A DNA stretch of 53,598 nucleotides from Candidatus Aegiribacteria sp. (GTDB lineage: Bacteria; Fermentibacterota; Fermentibacteria; Fermentibacterales; JCC-6). The stretch is from positions 1-53,598 of the forward strand of contig JAIORS010000069.1 of the NCBI GenBank assembly GCA_021108005.1, in the 5' to 3' direction. This document shows, one piece after another, positions 18,179 to 28,392 of the stretch (its first letter is position 1; each line of letters starts with the position of its first letter). The notes below the pieces were generated by a model. The model made no database searches and was not told the origin of the DNA. It saw nothing but the letters and a program-made list of their open reading frames with translations. A program made the position numbers and the translations under genes.

Positions 18179-19042
18179 ATGAAACGGATAACACTTCCAA
18201 TTTTACTCGCTATTTCAATCCTTCTGATAGGAGGATCCCTGTTCGCACAGCAGCCGGTAGAAGCTGCTGACAGTACGGCAACCGATTCTACCGCGGTTGA
18301 TTCAACCGCCGTTCAGGAGGATCCGGTTGCACCTGTAGAAGAAGAACCGGTTGAGCCGGAAATTGTTGAAGCTGCCGAGATTGAAGCTGAGGAGCTTGAA
18401 AAGGGAGGTCTGCTTTCCGACATGGCTGCGTTCTTCCGCGATGGTGGACCGGCGATGTGGGCTATTCTCGTATTCCTTGCCGCAGGTATAGCGATAATAG
18501 TTGAACGATTCATTTTCCTTTTTGGTATTGCGGATATGAAACCTGAAAAATTCATGGGCAGGATAGCTGAACTGATAAGAAAGGGCAGTATTGAAGGCGC
18601 AATCGCCTCCTGCGCGGATAAGAACGCTCCTCTTGCCCGAATAATAGAAGCAGCTCTCAGGAATTACAGGAATACTGAACGTGACATACAGAATGCTGTT
18701 GATGAGATGGCACTTGCCGAACTGCCACGGCTCAATGCCCGTACCGGGTATCTGGCAATGCTTGCGAATGTTTCAACCATGGTTGGTCTCCTGGGTACCA
18801 TTTTCGGATTGATTGCCGCTTTCGAATCGGTTGCTGCCGCTGATCCCGCAGAGAAGAGTATAATGCTCGCGAACGGTATCTCTATGGCAATGAGTACAAC
18901 CGCATTCGGACTGATTTCCGCTATACCGCTTCTGATAGCACACTCTTTCCTTACAGCCAAGACCGATGCTCTTATAGATGACATAGACAGGTACTCGGTC
19001 ATGGTCATCAATATGCTTGCCCAGGCCAGGAAGGAAGGCTAA
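18179..19042 (+). CDS. TolQ/ExbB/MotA-family proton channel protein
   Basis: Inner-membrane proton channel subunit that, with ExbD/TolR, turns proton motive force into motion of a TonB-like protein. It has a cleavable-looking signal (MKRITLPILLAISILLIGGSLFAQ), an unusual acidic, Ala/Thr/Pro-rich periplasmic segment (about 25-75), then the ExbB core: TM1 at about 95-115 (MWAILVFLAAGIAIIVERFIF), a cytoplasmic loop, TM2 and TM3 with NVSTMVGLLGTIFGLIAAF and STTAFGLISAIPLLIAHSF. Total 287 aa, longer than TolQ (about 230) because of the N-terminal extension. GAGGAG precedes the ATG. The stop and the next start overlap (TAATG). Similar extended forms occur in FCB bacteria. Confidence 0.9.
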   Translation: MKRITLPILLAISILLIGGSLFAQQPVEAADSTATDSTAVDSTAVQEDPVAPVEEEPVEPEIVEAAEIEAEELEKGGLLSDMAAFFRDGGPAMWAILVFLAAGIAIIVERFIFLFGIADMKPEKFMGRIAELIRKGSIEGAIASCADKNAPLARIIEAALRNYRNTERDIQNAVDEMALAELPRLNARTGYLAMLANVSTMVGLLGTIFGLIAAFESVAAADPAEKSIMLANGISMAMSTTAFGLISAIPLLIAHSFLTAKTDALIDDIDRYSVMVINMLAQARKEG

Positions 19043-19602
19043 TGGCACAAGCAGCAACTGGTAGAAGTCATAGAATCAGGCATTCGCCGGAGCTTGATCT
19101 CCTCCCGGTTATGAACCTGTTCTGCGTGATAATACCATTCCTGCTACTGAGTGCGTCATTTCTGGAGATATCGATCATTGAGATGTCTCCAACCGAAGGT
19201 ATCAGTTCGGGAGCCGGAACTACCAGTCTGGCCCAGTCGGAGGAACAGCAGCTTCAACCCAAAGTAATCATAACAAATGAGGAAATGTTCCTGGGTACAG
19301 TATTCGGAACCAGATCCATAGGAAGAGTGTATCTTGAGGAAAGAGGCGGGGAAATGGTAAACAGCTACGATTATGATTCTCTAGCTGAAGCTCTTGAAGA
19401 ATTCAGGGAGGATATTAACGAAGCTTTCCCGTCCATTCCGGTTCACAAGATAACAATACTTACCGTCGATGATGTCCGCTACGACAATATCGTGATGGCA
19501 ATAGATGTATGCGCTGATCACGGCTTTGATCAGCCCGGTCTTCAGGTGGCAGCGTATAACGTGCTTCAGAGAGCGATTGCTGCCGGAGCTGGAGGTGAGT
19601 AA
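19042..19602 (+). CDS. ExbD/TolR-family protein, first copy
   Basis: A biopolymer-transport stator subunit, 186 aa, with a short cytoplasmic N-terminus, one membrane span (about 20-45, LLPVMNLFCVIIPFLLLSASFLE) and a periplasmic C-terminal domain ending in a TolR-like fold (VPVHKITILTVDDVRYDNIVMAIDVC). The usual membrane Asp of ExbD appears to be the Asp of SPELDLLPVMN, but the L-D-x-x-P-x-x-D pattern is not complete: the second acidic position is Asn. This suggests that the copy is specialised, while the next gene keeps the acidic residue. It is co-translated with TolQ by a 1-nt overlap. Confidence 0.85.
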   Translation: MAQAATGRSHRIRHSPELDLLPVMNLFCVIIPFLLLSASFLEISIIEMSPTEGISSGAGTTSLAQSEEQQLQPKVIITNEEMFLGTVFGTRSIGRVYLEERGGEMVNSYDYDSLAEALEEFREDINEAFPSIPVHKITILTVDDVRYDNIVMAIDVCADHGFDQPGLQVAAYNVLQRAIAAGAGGE

Positions 19603-19604
19603 AC

Positions 19605-20144
19605 ATGAGTAGTGCGCCAACCAAACGGCATCTTCCTCTCATGCTCGGATACAAAAAAAGCAAGGCAGTTATAAGGGGTAAGGATAAGAAAGTAACACTG
19701 AATCTTACATCAATGATAGATATGTTCACTATTCTTGTAGTTTTCCTGCTTAAGAGTTACAGCGCGGAAGGGCAGATTGTTACCGTAAGTGACGCACTTA
19801 CGTTGCCCGAGTCCAGAGCAGAGCAAAAAATTGAGCTGAATCTGGAGATAATTGTGACCAATGATGCTATAGTCGTAGACGGAGAACCTATTGTATTCGT
19901 TGACGAATCAATAATGCGTGAAGGCAATCCCATTCCAATCCTTGTGGATAGACTTTCCGACCATTTGGAATATACCAGGCAGATGCGTGGTATAACAGAT
20001 ACGGAGGAAATGAAGGTCAACATTCAGGGAGACGTTGCGACGCAGGCTATTCTTCTTCAAAGGGTCATGAGCAGCTGCGCCCAGGCTGGTTACGCCACCC
20101 AGAATCTGACCGTAATCAAGGTGGAAGGTGGCGATGAAGAATGA
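19605..20144 (+). CDS. ExbD/TolR-family protein, second copy
   Basis: A second ExbD/TolR-like stator subunit, 179 aa. The N-terminal segment is basic (KKSKAVIRGKDKKVTLNL), followed by SMIDMFTILVVFLLKSY, in which the conserved proton-carrying Asp of ExbD/TolR is present. A periplasmic domain follows (about 60-179), with VIVTNDAIVVDGEPI-type strands and a C-terminal TolR-like helix-strand pattern. GGAGG lies within the end of the preceding gene. The ATG of the next gene overlaps its stop. Two different ExbD-type subunits per channel are also found in the Agl motor of myxobacteria (AglQ and AglS). Confidence 0.88.
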   Translation: MSSAPTKRHLPLMLGYKKSKAVIRGKDKKVTLNLTSMIDMFTILVVFLLKSYSAEGQIVTVSDALTLPESRAEQKIELNLEIIVTNDAIVVDGEPIVFVDESIMREGNPIPILVDRLSDHLEYTRQMRGITDTEEMKVNIQGDVATQAILLQRVMSSCAQAGYATQNLTVIKVEGGDEE

Positions 20145-22012
20145 CACCTGAAAAGGAAAAAGCAAAAAAAGTACTCGCGATTGCCATTATGCAGGATGGC
20201 AAAATTGTTAACAAGCTGATTCCAGGCAGGGAATCCGTTAGGATTGGTACCGGATACAATAATAACATTATTGTTGAGGGAGCCAACCTCCCTGACAGTA
20301 TGCTATTCATTACACCTGGCGAAGATACTCAAACCTGGATTCTCAGGCTTTCAGACGATATGGACGCTTCAATCGAATCCGGGGACGGCGCGGTTCTCAA
20401 ATTCGCTGATATGCGGGATCTGGGAATATTCCCTGTTGACCCTGATGGATTATATCTTCTCAATATCAAATATCTGGACCAGGGGCAGATCAATGTAGGC
20501 CCATTTCTGATCCATTTCGGGTTCATTGTTCCCCCGGAGAAGCCGAAAGCTAAACCGCAGGAAAAAATAGAGAAGAAGGTTAAAGCCGCAAAGGCTGCGA
20601 GTATAAAGGCGGAAAAACCCGATAACAGGGTTCTTAAAATTACCATTGAAGATACTAATGGAAAAACAGAACTTGTACCCAACGCTGGTTTAATGACAGT
20701 TGGCGAAGCCGACTACAACACCGTAACGGTGAAGAACATTAAACTTCCAAGAATTCATACTTTACTTGAGCCTCATAATAGCAAGTATCTTTTAAGATTA
20801 ATCCCCGGAATCAAAGGCGGAGTAGAAGTTAAAGGAAGTGTCATACCTTTCCATACACTAATTGAGCGCAACCTCATGGAGAAGGAGAAACAGGGAGATT
20901 CCTACACATGGGTTTTCGATAAGAATGTGAGTGGCGTCTTCACCCTTGGAAATACAGAGGTATTCTTCAGTTTCGAAGAACCTCCGAAAGTTCTGAAAAA
21001 ACCTGAGCCCAAAGCCGAACTTCCCAGGAAGAAGTACGTTGCCCCTGAATACGACTGGGACAATTTTGCATCCAGACCTCATGATGGGCTGGCGATGAAG
21101 GGGAACCGTGAGGAATCAAACAGAATTGCGGTAGTATTCGGGCTTGGTCTTGCGATTGCCCTTCTAACAGGCTCGGTCTTTGACAGATTTGTTACCGTGA
21201 TCCGAGAAACCAAAGAGCAGAAGCTTCGAAGAGCTCCAACCGCCAGGGTAGCTACACTTGCCAGCCAGACCAGACAGACCGAGGGTGTTGGCGAGGAGAT
21301 AGTAACAGACATGACCATAGGCGAGGAAACTGTTGAAGCTGGTTCCGGAGGCGGCGGAGGAGCCGGAAGCGGTGAATCAAATGGTGTATCTGACGGTACG
21401 GCCGCAGGTGAAGCCGTTCTTCAGAGCATAGGGTTTGCCGCATACGGAACCGGAAGCACCGGCGGCTCCGCAGGCATCGCAAGTGATTTGCAGTCGGCTG
21501 CGGCTACCGGAGCCGGGCTCGCGTCCGGAGGAGGCGGGCAAGCAGTGATTGCAGGAGCCGGCGGAGGCGGTTCAGGGGGTATCGGTGGTCTTATTGGTAG
21601 TGGCGGCGGCCCCAGCGCAAGTATTGAAGGAGTATCCTCCAGCGAAGTTGAAGCAGTTCACAGGGCAGCTGAAGTATCCTTCTCCACCCATTCATCGAGT
21701 TCAGAAATCGGTGTTCAGGGTCGCAGCATGACAGATATCAGGCGGAAGATCAATATGATCAACATGAGGGTAAAGCGTGCTTACGAAGATCTTCTGAGAA
21801 ACAATCCCTCGGCCGGTGGGACTATCAGTATAAGTTTTTCAATTACACCCAGCGGATCTGTTGTTGGAATAAGTGTTTCAGCAGCTGGAAGCTTGTCCTC
21901 ATTACAACCTGCTGTCAGGGCTGCAGTACAGTCCCTGAGCTTCGGAGCATCAAGTGAACAGGTTGAGAATATTCCCATGAGCGTACCAATGAACCTGGTG
22001 CCGCCGGAATAG
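20141..22012 (+). CDS. AgmX/PglI/GltG-like TonB-family protein with two N-terminal FHA-like domains
   Basis: A 623-aa energy-transducing protein. Two related N-terminal cytoplasmic modules (about 10-130 and 165-290) each have an FHA-like strand set (VRIGTGYNNNIIVEGANLP; MTVGEADYNTVTVKNIKLP) and end in a segment like INVGPFLIHFGFIVPP or FTLGNTEVFFSFEEPP. One membrane span follows near 330-345 (IAVVFGLGLAIALLTGSVF), then a very Gly/Ser/Ala-rich periplasmic linker (about 395-510) and a C-terminal TonB-like domain (about 525-623, VKRAYEDLLRNNPSAGGTISISFSI...). This order of FHA, TM, Gly-rich linker and AgmX/PglI C-domain matches GltG/AgmX of the myxobacterial gliding complex. Its start overlaps the second ExbD gene by 4 nt. 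It probably spans the periplasm and contacts the outer-membrane partner. Confidence 0.82.
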   Translation: MTPEKEKAKKVLAIAIMQDGKIVNKLIPGRESVRIGTGYNNNIIVEGANLPDSMLFITPGEDTQTWILRLSDDMDASIESGDGAVLKFADMRDLGIFPVDPDGLYLLNIKYLDQGQINVGPFLIHFGFIVPPEKPKAKPQEKIEKKVKAAKAASIKAEKPDNRVLKITIEDTNGKTELVPNAGLMTVGEADYNTVTVKNIKLPRIHTLLEPHNSKYLLRLIPGIKGGVEVKGSVIPFHTLIERNLMEKEKQGDSYTWVFDKNVSGVFTLGNTEVFFSFEEPPKVLKKPEPKAELPRKKYVAPEYDWDNFASRPHDGLAMKGNREESNRIAVVFGLGLAIALLTGSVFDRFVTVIRETKEQKLRRAPTARVATLASQTRQTEGVGEEIVTDMTIGEETVEAGSGGGGGAGSGESNGVSDGTAAGEAVLQSIGFAAYGTGSTGGSAGIASDLQSAAATGAGLASGGGGQAVIAGAGGGGSGGIGGLIGSGGGPSASIEGVSSSEVEAVHRAAEVSFSTHSSSSEIGVQGRSMTDIRRKINMINMRVKRAYEDLLRNNPSAGGTISISFSITPSGSVVGISVSAAGSLSSLQPAVRAAVQSLSFGASSEQVENIPMSVPMNLVPPE

Positions 22013-22056
22013 AAAATAAGTGACGGAGGATTTTGCGTCCATCATTAATAAAGAAA

Positions 22057-22080
22057 AACCCCGGGCATTTGCCCGGGGTT
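22057..22080. terminator. bidirectional terminator between the envelope operon and groEL
   Basis: A perfect 10-bp stem AACCCCGGGC/GCCCGGGGTT with an ATTT loop, 45 bases after the plus-strand operon and 27 bases after groEL on the minus strand. On the minus strand it is followed by TTTCTTTATT, a good U-rich tail. On the plus strand the tail is CTCTCTTATT. Confidence 0.88.
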
Positions 22081-22106
22081 CTCTCTTATTAACGGTAGAA
22101 CGTCTT

Positions 22107-23744
<1,638 letters not shown>

Positions 23745-23758
23745 TTATACCTCCTTAA

Positions 23759-24061
23759 TTATTCGCTAAGCACTGCGAGAATATCATCCTCGCGTACAAT
23801 AACGTACTCGTCGTCCAGTACTTTAACTTCCGTACCGGAGTATTTGCCTATAAGAACGTGATCTCCCTTTTTAACGATAGGGGCCACGAAGCCGTCTCCG
23901 CTATCGTTTCTTTTACCCTGTCCGACAGCTTCAACGGTACCCTCGAGTGGTTTCTCCTTTGCGGTATCGGGAATAACAATACCACCTTTTACCATTTCCT
24001 TCGGCTCTTCCCGTTTGATCAGTACACGGTCGAAGAGCGGGTGAATTGCGTTTTTACCCAT
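23759..24061 (-). CDS. groS: co-chaperonin GroES (Hsp10)
   Basis: 100 aa, seven-mer lid of the GroEL chamber. It shows PLFDRVLIKREE, the mobile-loop region MVKGGIVIPDTAKEKPLEGTV and GTEVKVLDDEYVIVREDDILAVL at the end. It is the first gene of the groES-groEL operon. No CIRCE inverted repeat (TTAGCACTC/GAGTGCTAA) is visible upstream, so HrcA control is not supported. Confidence 0.97.
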   Translation of the reverse strand: MGKNAIHPLFDRVLIKREEPKEMVKGGIVIPDTAKEKPLEGTVEAVGQGKRNDSGDGFVAPIVKKGDHVLIGKYSGTEVKVLDDEYVIVREDDILAVLSE

Positions 24062-24361
24062 GTGTTTTCTCCCTTCTTTCCAATCCTTGATTTGGTTAAT
24101 GGATATTTCGAAATTTCGCAGTCACAAATTAAGCAAGGTAAATGCCAACTGGTGTACTATTACAAAACGAATCGTAAAAGGACTTATAGCACAGTGTCAT
24201 ATGGGTATGGCTGAGATCGGTAACAGCAAGGGAAGAACTGGATGCAGGTGCTCATGAGTCAGAATGACACATTTGCGTGAGCGGTATATTATTACTATCA
24301 GGAAAGCGGTATATTCAAATTGATATATTAAACGCATAATTTTCGCGCTGATGGAGTATGT
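24062..24361. promoter_or_regulatory. divergent groES / hutH intergenic region with a repeated GCGGTATATT
   Basis: This 300-base space separates groES (minus) from hutH (plus). GCGGTATATT occurs twice in direct orientation, at 24281-24290 and 24306-24315, 25 bases apart, and TGATATATTA follows at about 24321. The repeats sit 50-80 bases before the hutH start and could bind a regulator on one face of the helix (about 2.4 turns apart). No other gene is seen here. Confidence 0.4.
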
Positions 24362-25879
24362 ATGGACAGGATAATTATCGGAACAGAAGGAACAGAACTG
24401 GGTCAGGTTCTCAGAATCGCCGGGGGAGCGTCTGCAGAACTGTCGGAAGACGCAAGATTTGCTATAAGGAATTCACGAATAAGAACTGAAGAAGTAGTCA
24501 GCAGCGGCAAGCCTGTTTACGGTGTAAATACAGGATTCGGAAGGCTTGCCAATTCAATAGTGAGTCCGAATAAACTTGATCTCCTGCAGAAAAATCTGCT
24601 GCTGAGTCACGCCTGTGGAACAGGCCCAATATGTTCCAGATCCGTCACCAGAGTGATGATGTTCCTTAGAATCGCCTCTCTGGCAAGGGGAAGATCCGGC
24701 ATTCGCGAGGAAACCCTTGATCAGATGCTTGCAATCCTGAACAGTGATATTTATCCGGCAGTCCCAATCAAGGGATCTCTCGGGGCATCCGGTGATCTTG
24801 CTCCCCTTGCTCATCTGAGTCTTCCTCTCATAGGGGAGGGTAAGTGTGTGGATAACGATGAAATCATTTCGGGAGCGGAAGCCCTTGACAAAATCGGGTT
24901 GGATCCTGTTACTCTGGGAGCCAAGGAGGGGCTGGCCCTTATAAATGGTACTCAGACAATGACAGCCATTACATCACTCGCATACATTGAAGCGTGCCGG
25001 CTGGCAGATGCCGCGGATGCCGCCGCTGCGATGTCCCTTGAAGTTCTCCTGGGCACTACACGGCCTTTCAGCAGGGAACTGATAGGCCTCAGGCCACATA
25101 TGGGCGCGATAGAAACCGCTGACAACCTTCTGGCGTTAATCAGGGACAGTGAGATACTGATATCTCATAAAGCCTGCGATAAGGTTCAGGATGCTTACTC
25201 TCTGAGATGCGTTCCTCAGGTTCACGGAGCCACCAGAGACGCCTTGCGTTACATCCAATCGACCCTGTCAATTGAGCTGGCTTCTGTTACTGACAATCCC
25301 CTTTTGATGGAGGACGGCACCTTCGTAAGCGGAGGCAATTTCCACGGACAGCCGATGGCCTTTGCCGCGGATCACCTTGCCCTTTCAGTGGCGGAGCTTG
25401 CTGACATTTCCGAAAGGCGCATTGAGAGGCTGCTGAACCCTGATCTTAGCGGGTTACCTGCTTTCCTCACGCCTGATCCCGGTCTTAATTCGGGATTCAT
25501 GATAGCCCAGTACACCGCAGCTTCCCTCGTAAGCGAGAATAAGGTTCTATCCCATCCAGCCAGTGTGGACAGCATTCCGGTGAGCGGCTCTCAGGAGGAT
25601 CATGTATCCATGGGTACTACAGCTGCTTACCAGGCTTTGAATGTTGTCGAAAACTCAACCTACGTTTTAGCTACCGAGCTTGTATGCGCTGCCCAGGCGG
25701 CGGAATTCATTCACCGCGGAAAGCATGGGCGAGGAACAGGCAGGATATACGAAGCCATAAGGGAGAAGGTAGAACCACTACGGGAGGACAGGCAGTTCGC
25801 AGAAGATATAGAAGCTGTTGCGAAAATGATCGCTTCGGGTGTTTTCAGTGATATACTGAATACGGTTCAGGCTTCGTAA
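24362..25879 (+). CDS. hutH: histidine ammonia-lyase
   Basis: The first enzyme of histidine breakdown, releasing ammonia to give urocanate. It is a cytoplasmic homotetramer with the self-made MIO cofactor. It is 505 aa, the family's usual length. The MIO tripeptide Ala-Ser-Gly is at residues 142-144 in GSLGASGDLAPLAHLSLP, and the Tyr of PVYGVNTGFGRLAN (about 53) is the active-site residue. GGAG lies upstream of the ATG. No other hut gene is adjacent. The formimino-glutamate step (ftcD) is at 3771. Its last bases were once shared with the fmdB-like gene on the other strand (see the 64-bp repeat). Confidence 0.96.
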   Translation: MDRIIIGTEGTELGQVLRIAGGASAELSEDARFAIRNSRIRTEEVVSSGKPVYGVNTGFGRLANSIVSPNKLDLLQKNLLLSHACGTGPICSRSVTRVMMFLRIASLARGRSGIREETLDQMLAILNSDIYPAVPIKGSLGASGDLAPLAHLSLPLIGEGKCVDNDEIISGAEALDKIGLDPVTLGAKEGLALINGTQTMTAITSLAYIEACRLADAADAAAAMSLEVLLGTTRPFSRELIGLRPHMGAIETADNLLALIRDSEILISHKACDKVQDAYSLRCVPQVHGATRDALRYIQSTLSIELASVTDNPLLMEDGTFVSGGNFHGQPMAFAADHLALSVAELADISERRIERLLNPDLSGLPAFLTPDPGLNSGFMIAQYTAASLVSENKVLSHPASVDSIPVSGSQEDHVSMGTTAAYQALNVVENSTYVLATELVCAAQAAEFIHRGKHGRGTGRIYEAIREKVEPLREDRQFAEDIEAVAKMIASGVFSDILNTVQAS

Positions 25880-25903
25880 AGGCCCGGTGCTCTTGAAGGA
25901 GAA
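25840..25903. repeat. 64-bp direct repeat, copy A (3' end of hutH)
   Basis: Exact 64-base match to 28393-28456, beginning TGTTTTCAGTGATATACTG and ending CTCTTGAAGGAGAA. It covers the last codons and stop of hutH and, on the other strand, what would be the last codons of the fmdB-like gene. Sequence on both outer sides differs. Confidence 0.95.
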
Positions 25904-26082
25904 GTTCAATTGATGATTCCCTTGGAATACTCAGGAATAAACTGCTTTCGGAAGAAATCAGCGAATCGGAAATACAGTACCCGGAACACTGGTAATTGTA
26001 TCGAGTCACGACCCCGGTCATTGAGATCAATCGATTAATTACCCATATTCCCAGGAAGGGAACGAAGCAGGTATGGGATTGA

Positions 26083-26100
26083 GGAAAATCCACTTTCCTA
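26083..26100 (+). repeat. 18-bp inverted repeat, left arm
   Basis: GGAAAATCCACTTTCCTA. Its exact reverse complement lies at 28030-28047, directly after the stop codon of the surface-protein gene. The arms bracket that gene with about 70 bases of leader on the left, and the match ends exactly at 18 bases on both sides. Confidence 0.9.
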
Positions 26101-26172
26101 CTATTCGGAAAGGGAGAAACTCACTGGTCATTGGCAGACGGTTGGTTCGAGGTATTTGAAAAGAGGTAACCG

Positions 26173-28029
26173 ATGTACAAGTATTTTGTTGTTACAAGCA
26201 TTCTTTTTCTAGTCGCAGGCATTGCTGGTGCAGATACGACGCAGATCAGCTGGCGTAATGGCGGAGGAGTTCCGGGCCCTGTTTTGACTTGGTGGGGTCA
26301 CACTTTCTATCAGTCATCCGGCATATGCTTCTGGTGTGACGGTGATTCGAGTTTCCCCAAGCTTCTTCTATCGGCTGCAGAGAGAACTCTAATCGATGTA
26401 TCAAATGACGAACCCGTTTCCGTTTTTTCCTCTGATATCGACGGTGACGGAGATGAGGATGTCATAGCTCTCTTCGGTTACATGGGCGGAACTCAACAGG
26501 TACTCTGGTGGGAGAATCTCGATGGGGCAGGCTCCTCATGGGACGAACACGTGATCGATATTGGGTTTCCTTTAGGTGAATCCGTGGTTTCTGGAGATAT
26601 CGACGGCAACGGTACAATGGATGTCGCTGCCGGTGGCCGAGATGAATCCGTGTGCTGGTGGTCCAATACCGACGGTACTGGAACCCAATGGGAAGAACAC
26701 CTCGCCTGCGATAAGGCCGAATGGGTCGAGTGTGCTGATATGGATGGGGATGGTGATACCGATTTTGCTCTGGCTTCATGGTGGTTCGACACTTTCCTCT
26801 GGTGTGAGAACATCGATGGAATCGGGGAAACCTGGGTGGAACATGGTATCGCCCATAACATGCTAGGTGCCATATGCGGGAATCCATGCGACATAAACTC
26901 CGATGGATACCTGGATTTCATTGGACTGGAATGTCTCAATAATAAATTGTACTGGTGGGAAAACGAGGACGGCACAGGTACGACATGGATAGAGCATGTC
27001 ATCAGCACTTCTATAGTGAATCCACAGTCAATGCATGCGGGAGATATCGATGGTGATGGTGATTTCGATGTTGCCGCAGTATCCGCAACGGATGACGATG
27101 TTGTCTGGTTTAGGAACGACGATGGACTTGGAGGTGCATGGACGGAAGTAGCCGTTGCTCACCTCAGTATACCTTGGGGCAATGCACTGTTTGATGTTCA
27201 TACCGCTGATCTCGACGCGGATGGTGACATCGACATCTGTTCCCTGGTTCATTGTTCAGGCGGATGGGTTTTCTGGTGCGAAAATATGGATGGGATCGGA
27301 GAGAGCTGGGCCATACACACATTCGCACCCGCTGCAAATTCTCCATGGTCAGTTCATCCGTCCGATATCAATGGAGACGGAAAGAATGACCTGGTTACTT
27401 GCAAGTTGTCCGGAAAAATAACATGGTGGGATCTGAGTGAGGACGGTTATTCATCCGATGGTTATCTTGAATCCAGTATTCTTGATACCGATGTAATCTC
27501 GACCGACTATCAGACCCTCACATGGCAATCCGAGGTCCCTGCAGGAACGGTACTCTACTTGCAGATAAGAACTTCAGATGACCATACCGAGATGGGTAAC
27601 TGGTCTGAACCACTTTATACCTCCCCTGTACAGGTGGGTGCTGTGGTGGGAAACGGGGAGCAATACTTCCAGTACAGAGTTAACATGGAAACTACGGATT
27701 TCTGCGTTACCCCTTGGCTTTCCTTCGTACAGCTGACCTGGGATGAGCTGGGAATCGGCGAAGGTGACCTAGAGGACATGAGAATACTCTCGGTTTCCTC
27801 CAATCCCCTCTCAGACCTCGCCTCAGTTATACTGACTTGTGAAAATCCGATGACCATGGCACTTTCCGTATATGATCTCTCGGGAAGAAGGGTCCTTAAC
27901 GTTCCGGAGAAACAGTACGAAGCTGGAATCAGCACTGTTCGTATTCAGAATATCCCTCCCGGTATCTACATTTGCGTGCTGAATGGTGAGGATTTTCATG
28001 AAAGCCTTAGGTTCGTCCTGACTGAATAA
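26173..28029 (+). CDS. secreted VCBS/FG-GAP repeat protein with T9SS-like C-terminal sorting domain
   Basis: A 618-aa exported surface protein. Signal peptide MYKYFVVTSILFLVAGIAGA with GAGG before the ATG. Seven propeller blades each carry a calcium loop (DIDGDGDED, DIDGNGTMD, DMDGDGDTD, DINSDGYLD, DIDGDGDFD, DLDADGDID, DINGDGKND), with repeated W-W-E-N-x-D-G-x-G-x-x-W blade motifs in between. After a sandwich domain (about 430-525) comes a C-terminal region (about 535-618) with NPLSDLASVIL, ALSVYDLSGRRV, GISTVRIQNIPPGIYICVL and a final FVLTE. This is the typical type-A sorting domain of the Por/type IX secretion system. It is the only complete gene in the insertion and is unrelated to hutH. 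The ligand is unknown. Confidence 0.85.
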   Translation: MYKYFVVTSILFLVAGIAGADTTQISWRNGGGVPGPVLTWWGHTFYQSSGICFWCDGDSSFPKLLLSAAERTLIDVSNDEPVSVFSSDIDGDGDEDVIALFGYMGGTQQVLWWENLDGAGSSWDEHVIDIGFPLGESVVSGDIDGNGTMDVAAGGRDESVCWWSNTDGTGTQWEEHLACDKAEWVECADMDGDGDTDFALASWWFDTFLWCENIDGIGETWVEHGIAHNMLGAICGNPCDINSDGYLDFIGLECLNNKLYWWENEDGTGTTWIEHVISTSIVNPQSMHAGDIDGDGDFDVAAVSATDDDVVWFRNDDGLGGAWTEVAVAHLSIPWGNALFDVHTADLDADGDIDICSLVHCSGGWVFWCENMDGIGESWAIHTFAPAANSPWSVHPSDINGDGKNDLVTCKLSGKITWWDLSEDGYSSDGYLESSILDTDVISTDYQTLTWQSEVPAGTVLYLQIRTSDDHTEMGNWSEPLYTSPVQVGAVVGNGEQYFQYRVNMETTDFCVTPWLSFVQLTWDELGIGEGDLEDMRILSVSSNPLSDLASVILTCENPMTMALSVYDLSGRRVLNVPEKQYEAGISTVRIQNIPPGIYICVLNGEDFHESLRFVLTE

Positions 28030-28047
28030 TAGGAAAGTGGATTTTCC
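28030..28047 (-). repeat. 18-bp inverted repeat, right arm
   Basis: TAGGAAAGTGGATTTTCC, the exact reverse complement of 26083-26100, starting on the base after the TAA of the surface-protein gene. Confidence 0.9.
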
Positions 28048-28096
28048 GCGATCACTTTATTCAGTTATGATATAGCGATCAAAGGTGGTTAACAAT

Positions 28097-28390
28097 AAAA
28101 AAGATTGTCAATATTACAGAAATTATTCCTTTACGGTAATATGTTTGGTTCTTGTTCCAATCTTGATATTAATTGCCTGTAGCAATCCTGTGGAACAGCC
28201 TTCTTACTATTAATATTCTCCCGTTGATAGTGTATGGATGGCTATTGAAAATTTGGAATTTTCATAGGTCCTGATGACTTAACAGGCACTCCCGCTTACG
28301 GAACTGCGAATTTCATCTGCCGGCAGGATTCAATGGAAGAATGGTATATGTATGGCAGTGGTGGGATTATCCCGATCCCGGAAAGGCTCG
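28097..28390 (+). pseudogene. remnant of a lipoprotein gene
   Basis: One frame reads a signal peptide with a lipobox (VICLVLVPILILIACSNPVEQPSYY) and then, after in-frame stops, YSPVDSVWMAIENLEFS. A shifted frame continues as IGPDDLTGTPAYGTANFICRQDSM. The reading is interrupted by at least two stops and one frameshift, and it ends at the 64-bp repeat. It looks like an exported lipoprotein cut off at the insertion boundary and decaying. The family is not recognised. Confidence 0.5.
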
Positions 28391-28392
28391 GT

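Larger units (their letters stand above)
25904..28392. mobile_element. 2.5-kb insertion between hutH and the fmdB-like gene
   Basis: If this segment and one copy of the 64-bp repeat are removed, hutH and the fmdB-like gene become convergent neighbours overlapping by 13 bases at their 3' ends. The inserted DNA carries one complete surface-protein gene, an 18-bp inverted repeat around it and the remains of a lipoprotein gene, but no recombinase or transposase. The mechanism is not visible. Integration of a circle carrying the 64-bp stretch, or a cut with long staggered ends, would leave this structure. Confidence 0.7.

Noticed and set aside
24062-24361. CIRCE heat-shock operator before groES
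   Set aside because: No TTAGCACTC/GAGTGCTAA inverted repeat is present; short AGCAC-like pieces do not pair at the right spacing.
25904-28392. Insertion sequence with the 64-bp repeat as target duplication
   Set aside because: No transposase is present, and 64 bases is much longer than IS target duplications.
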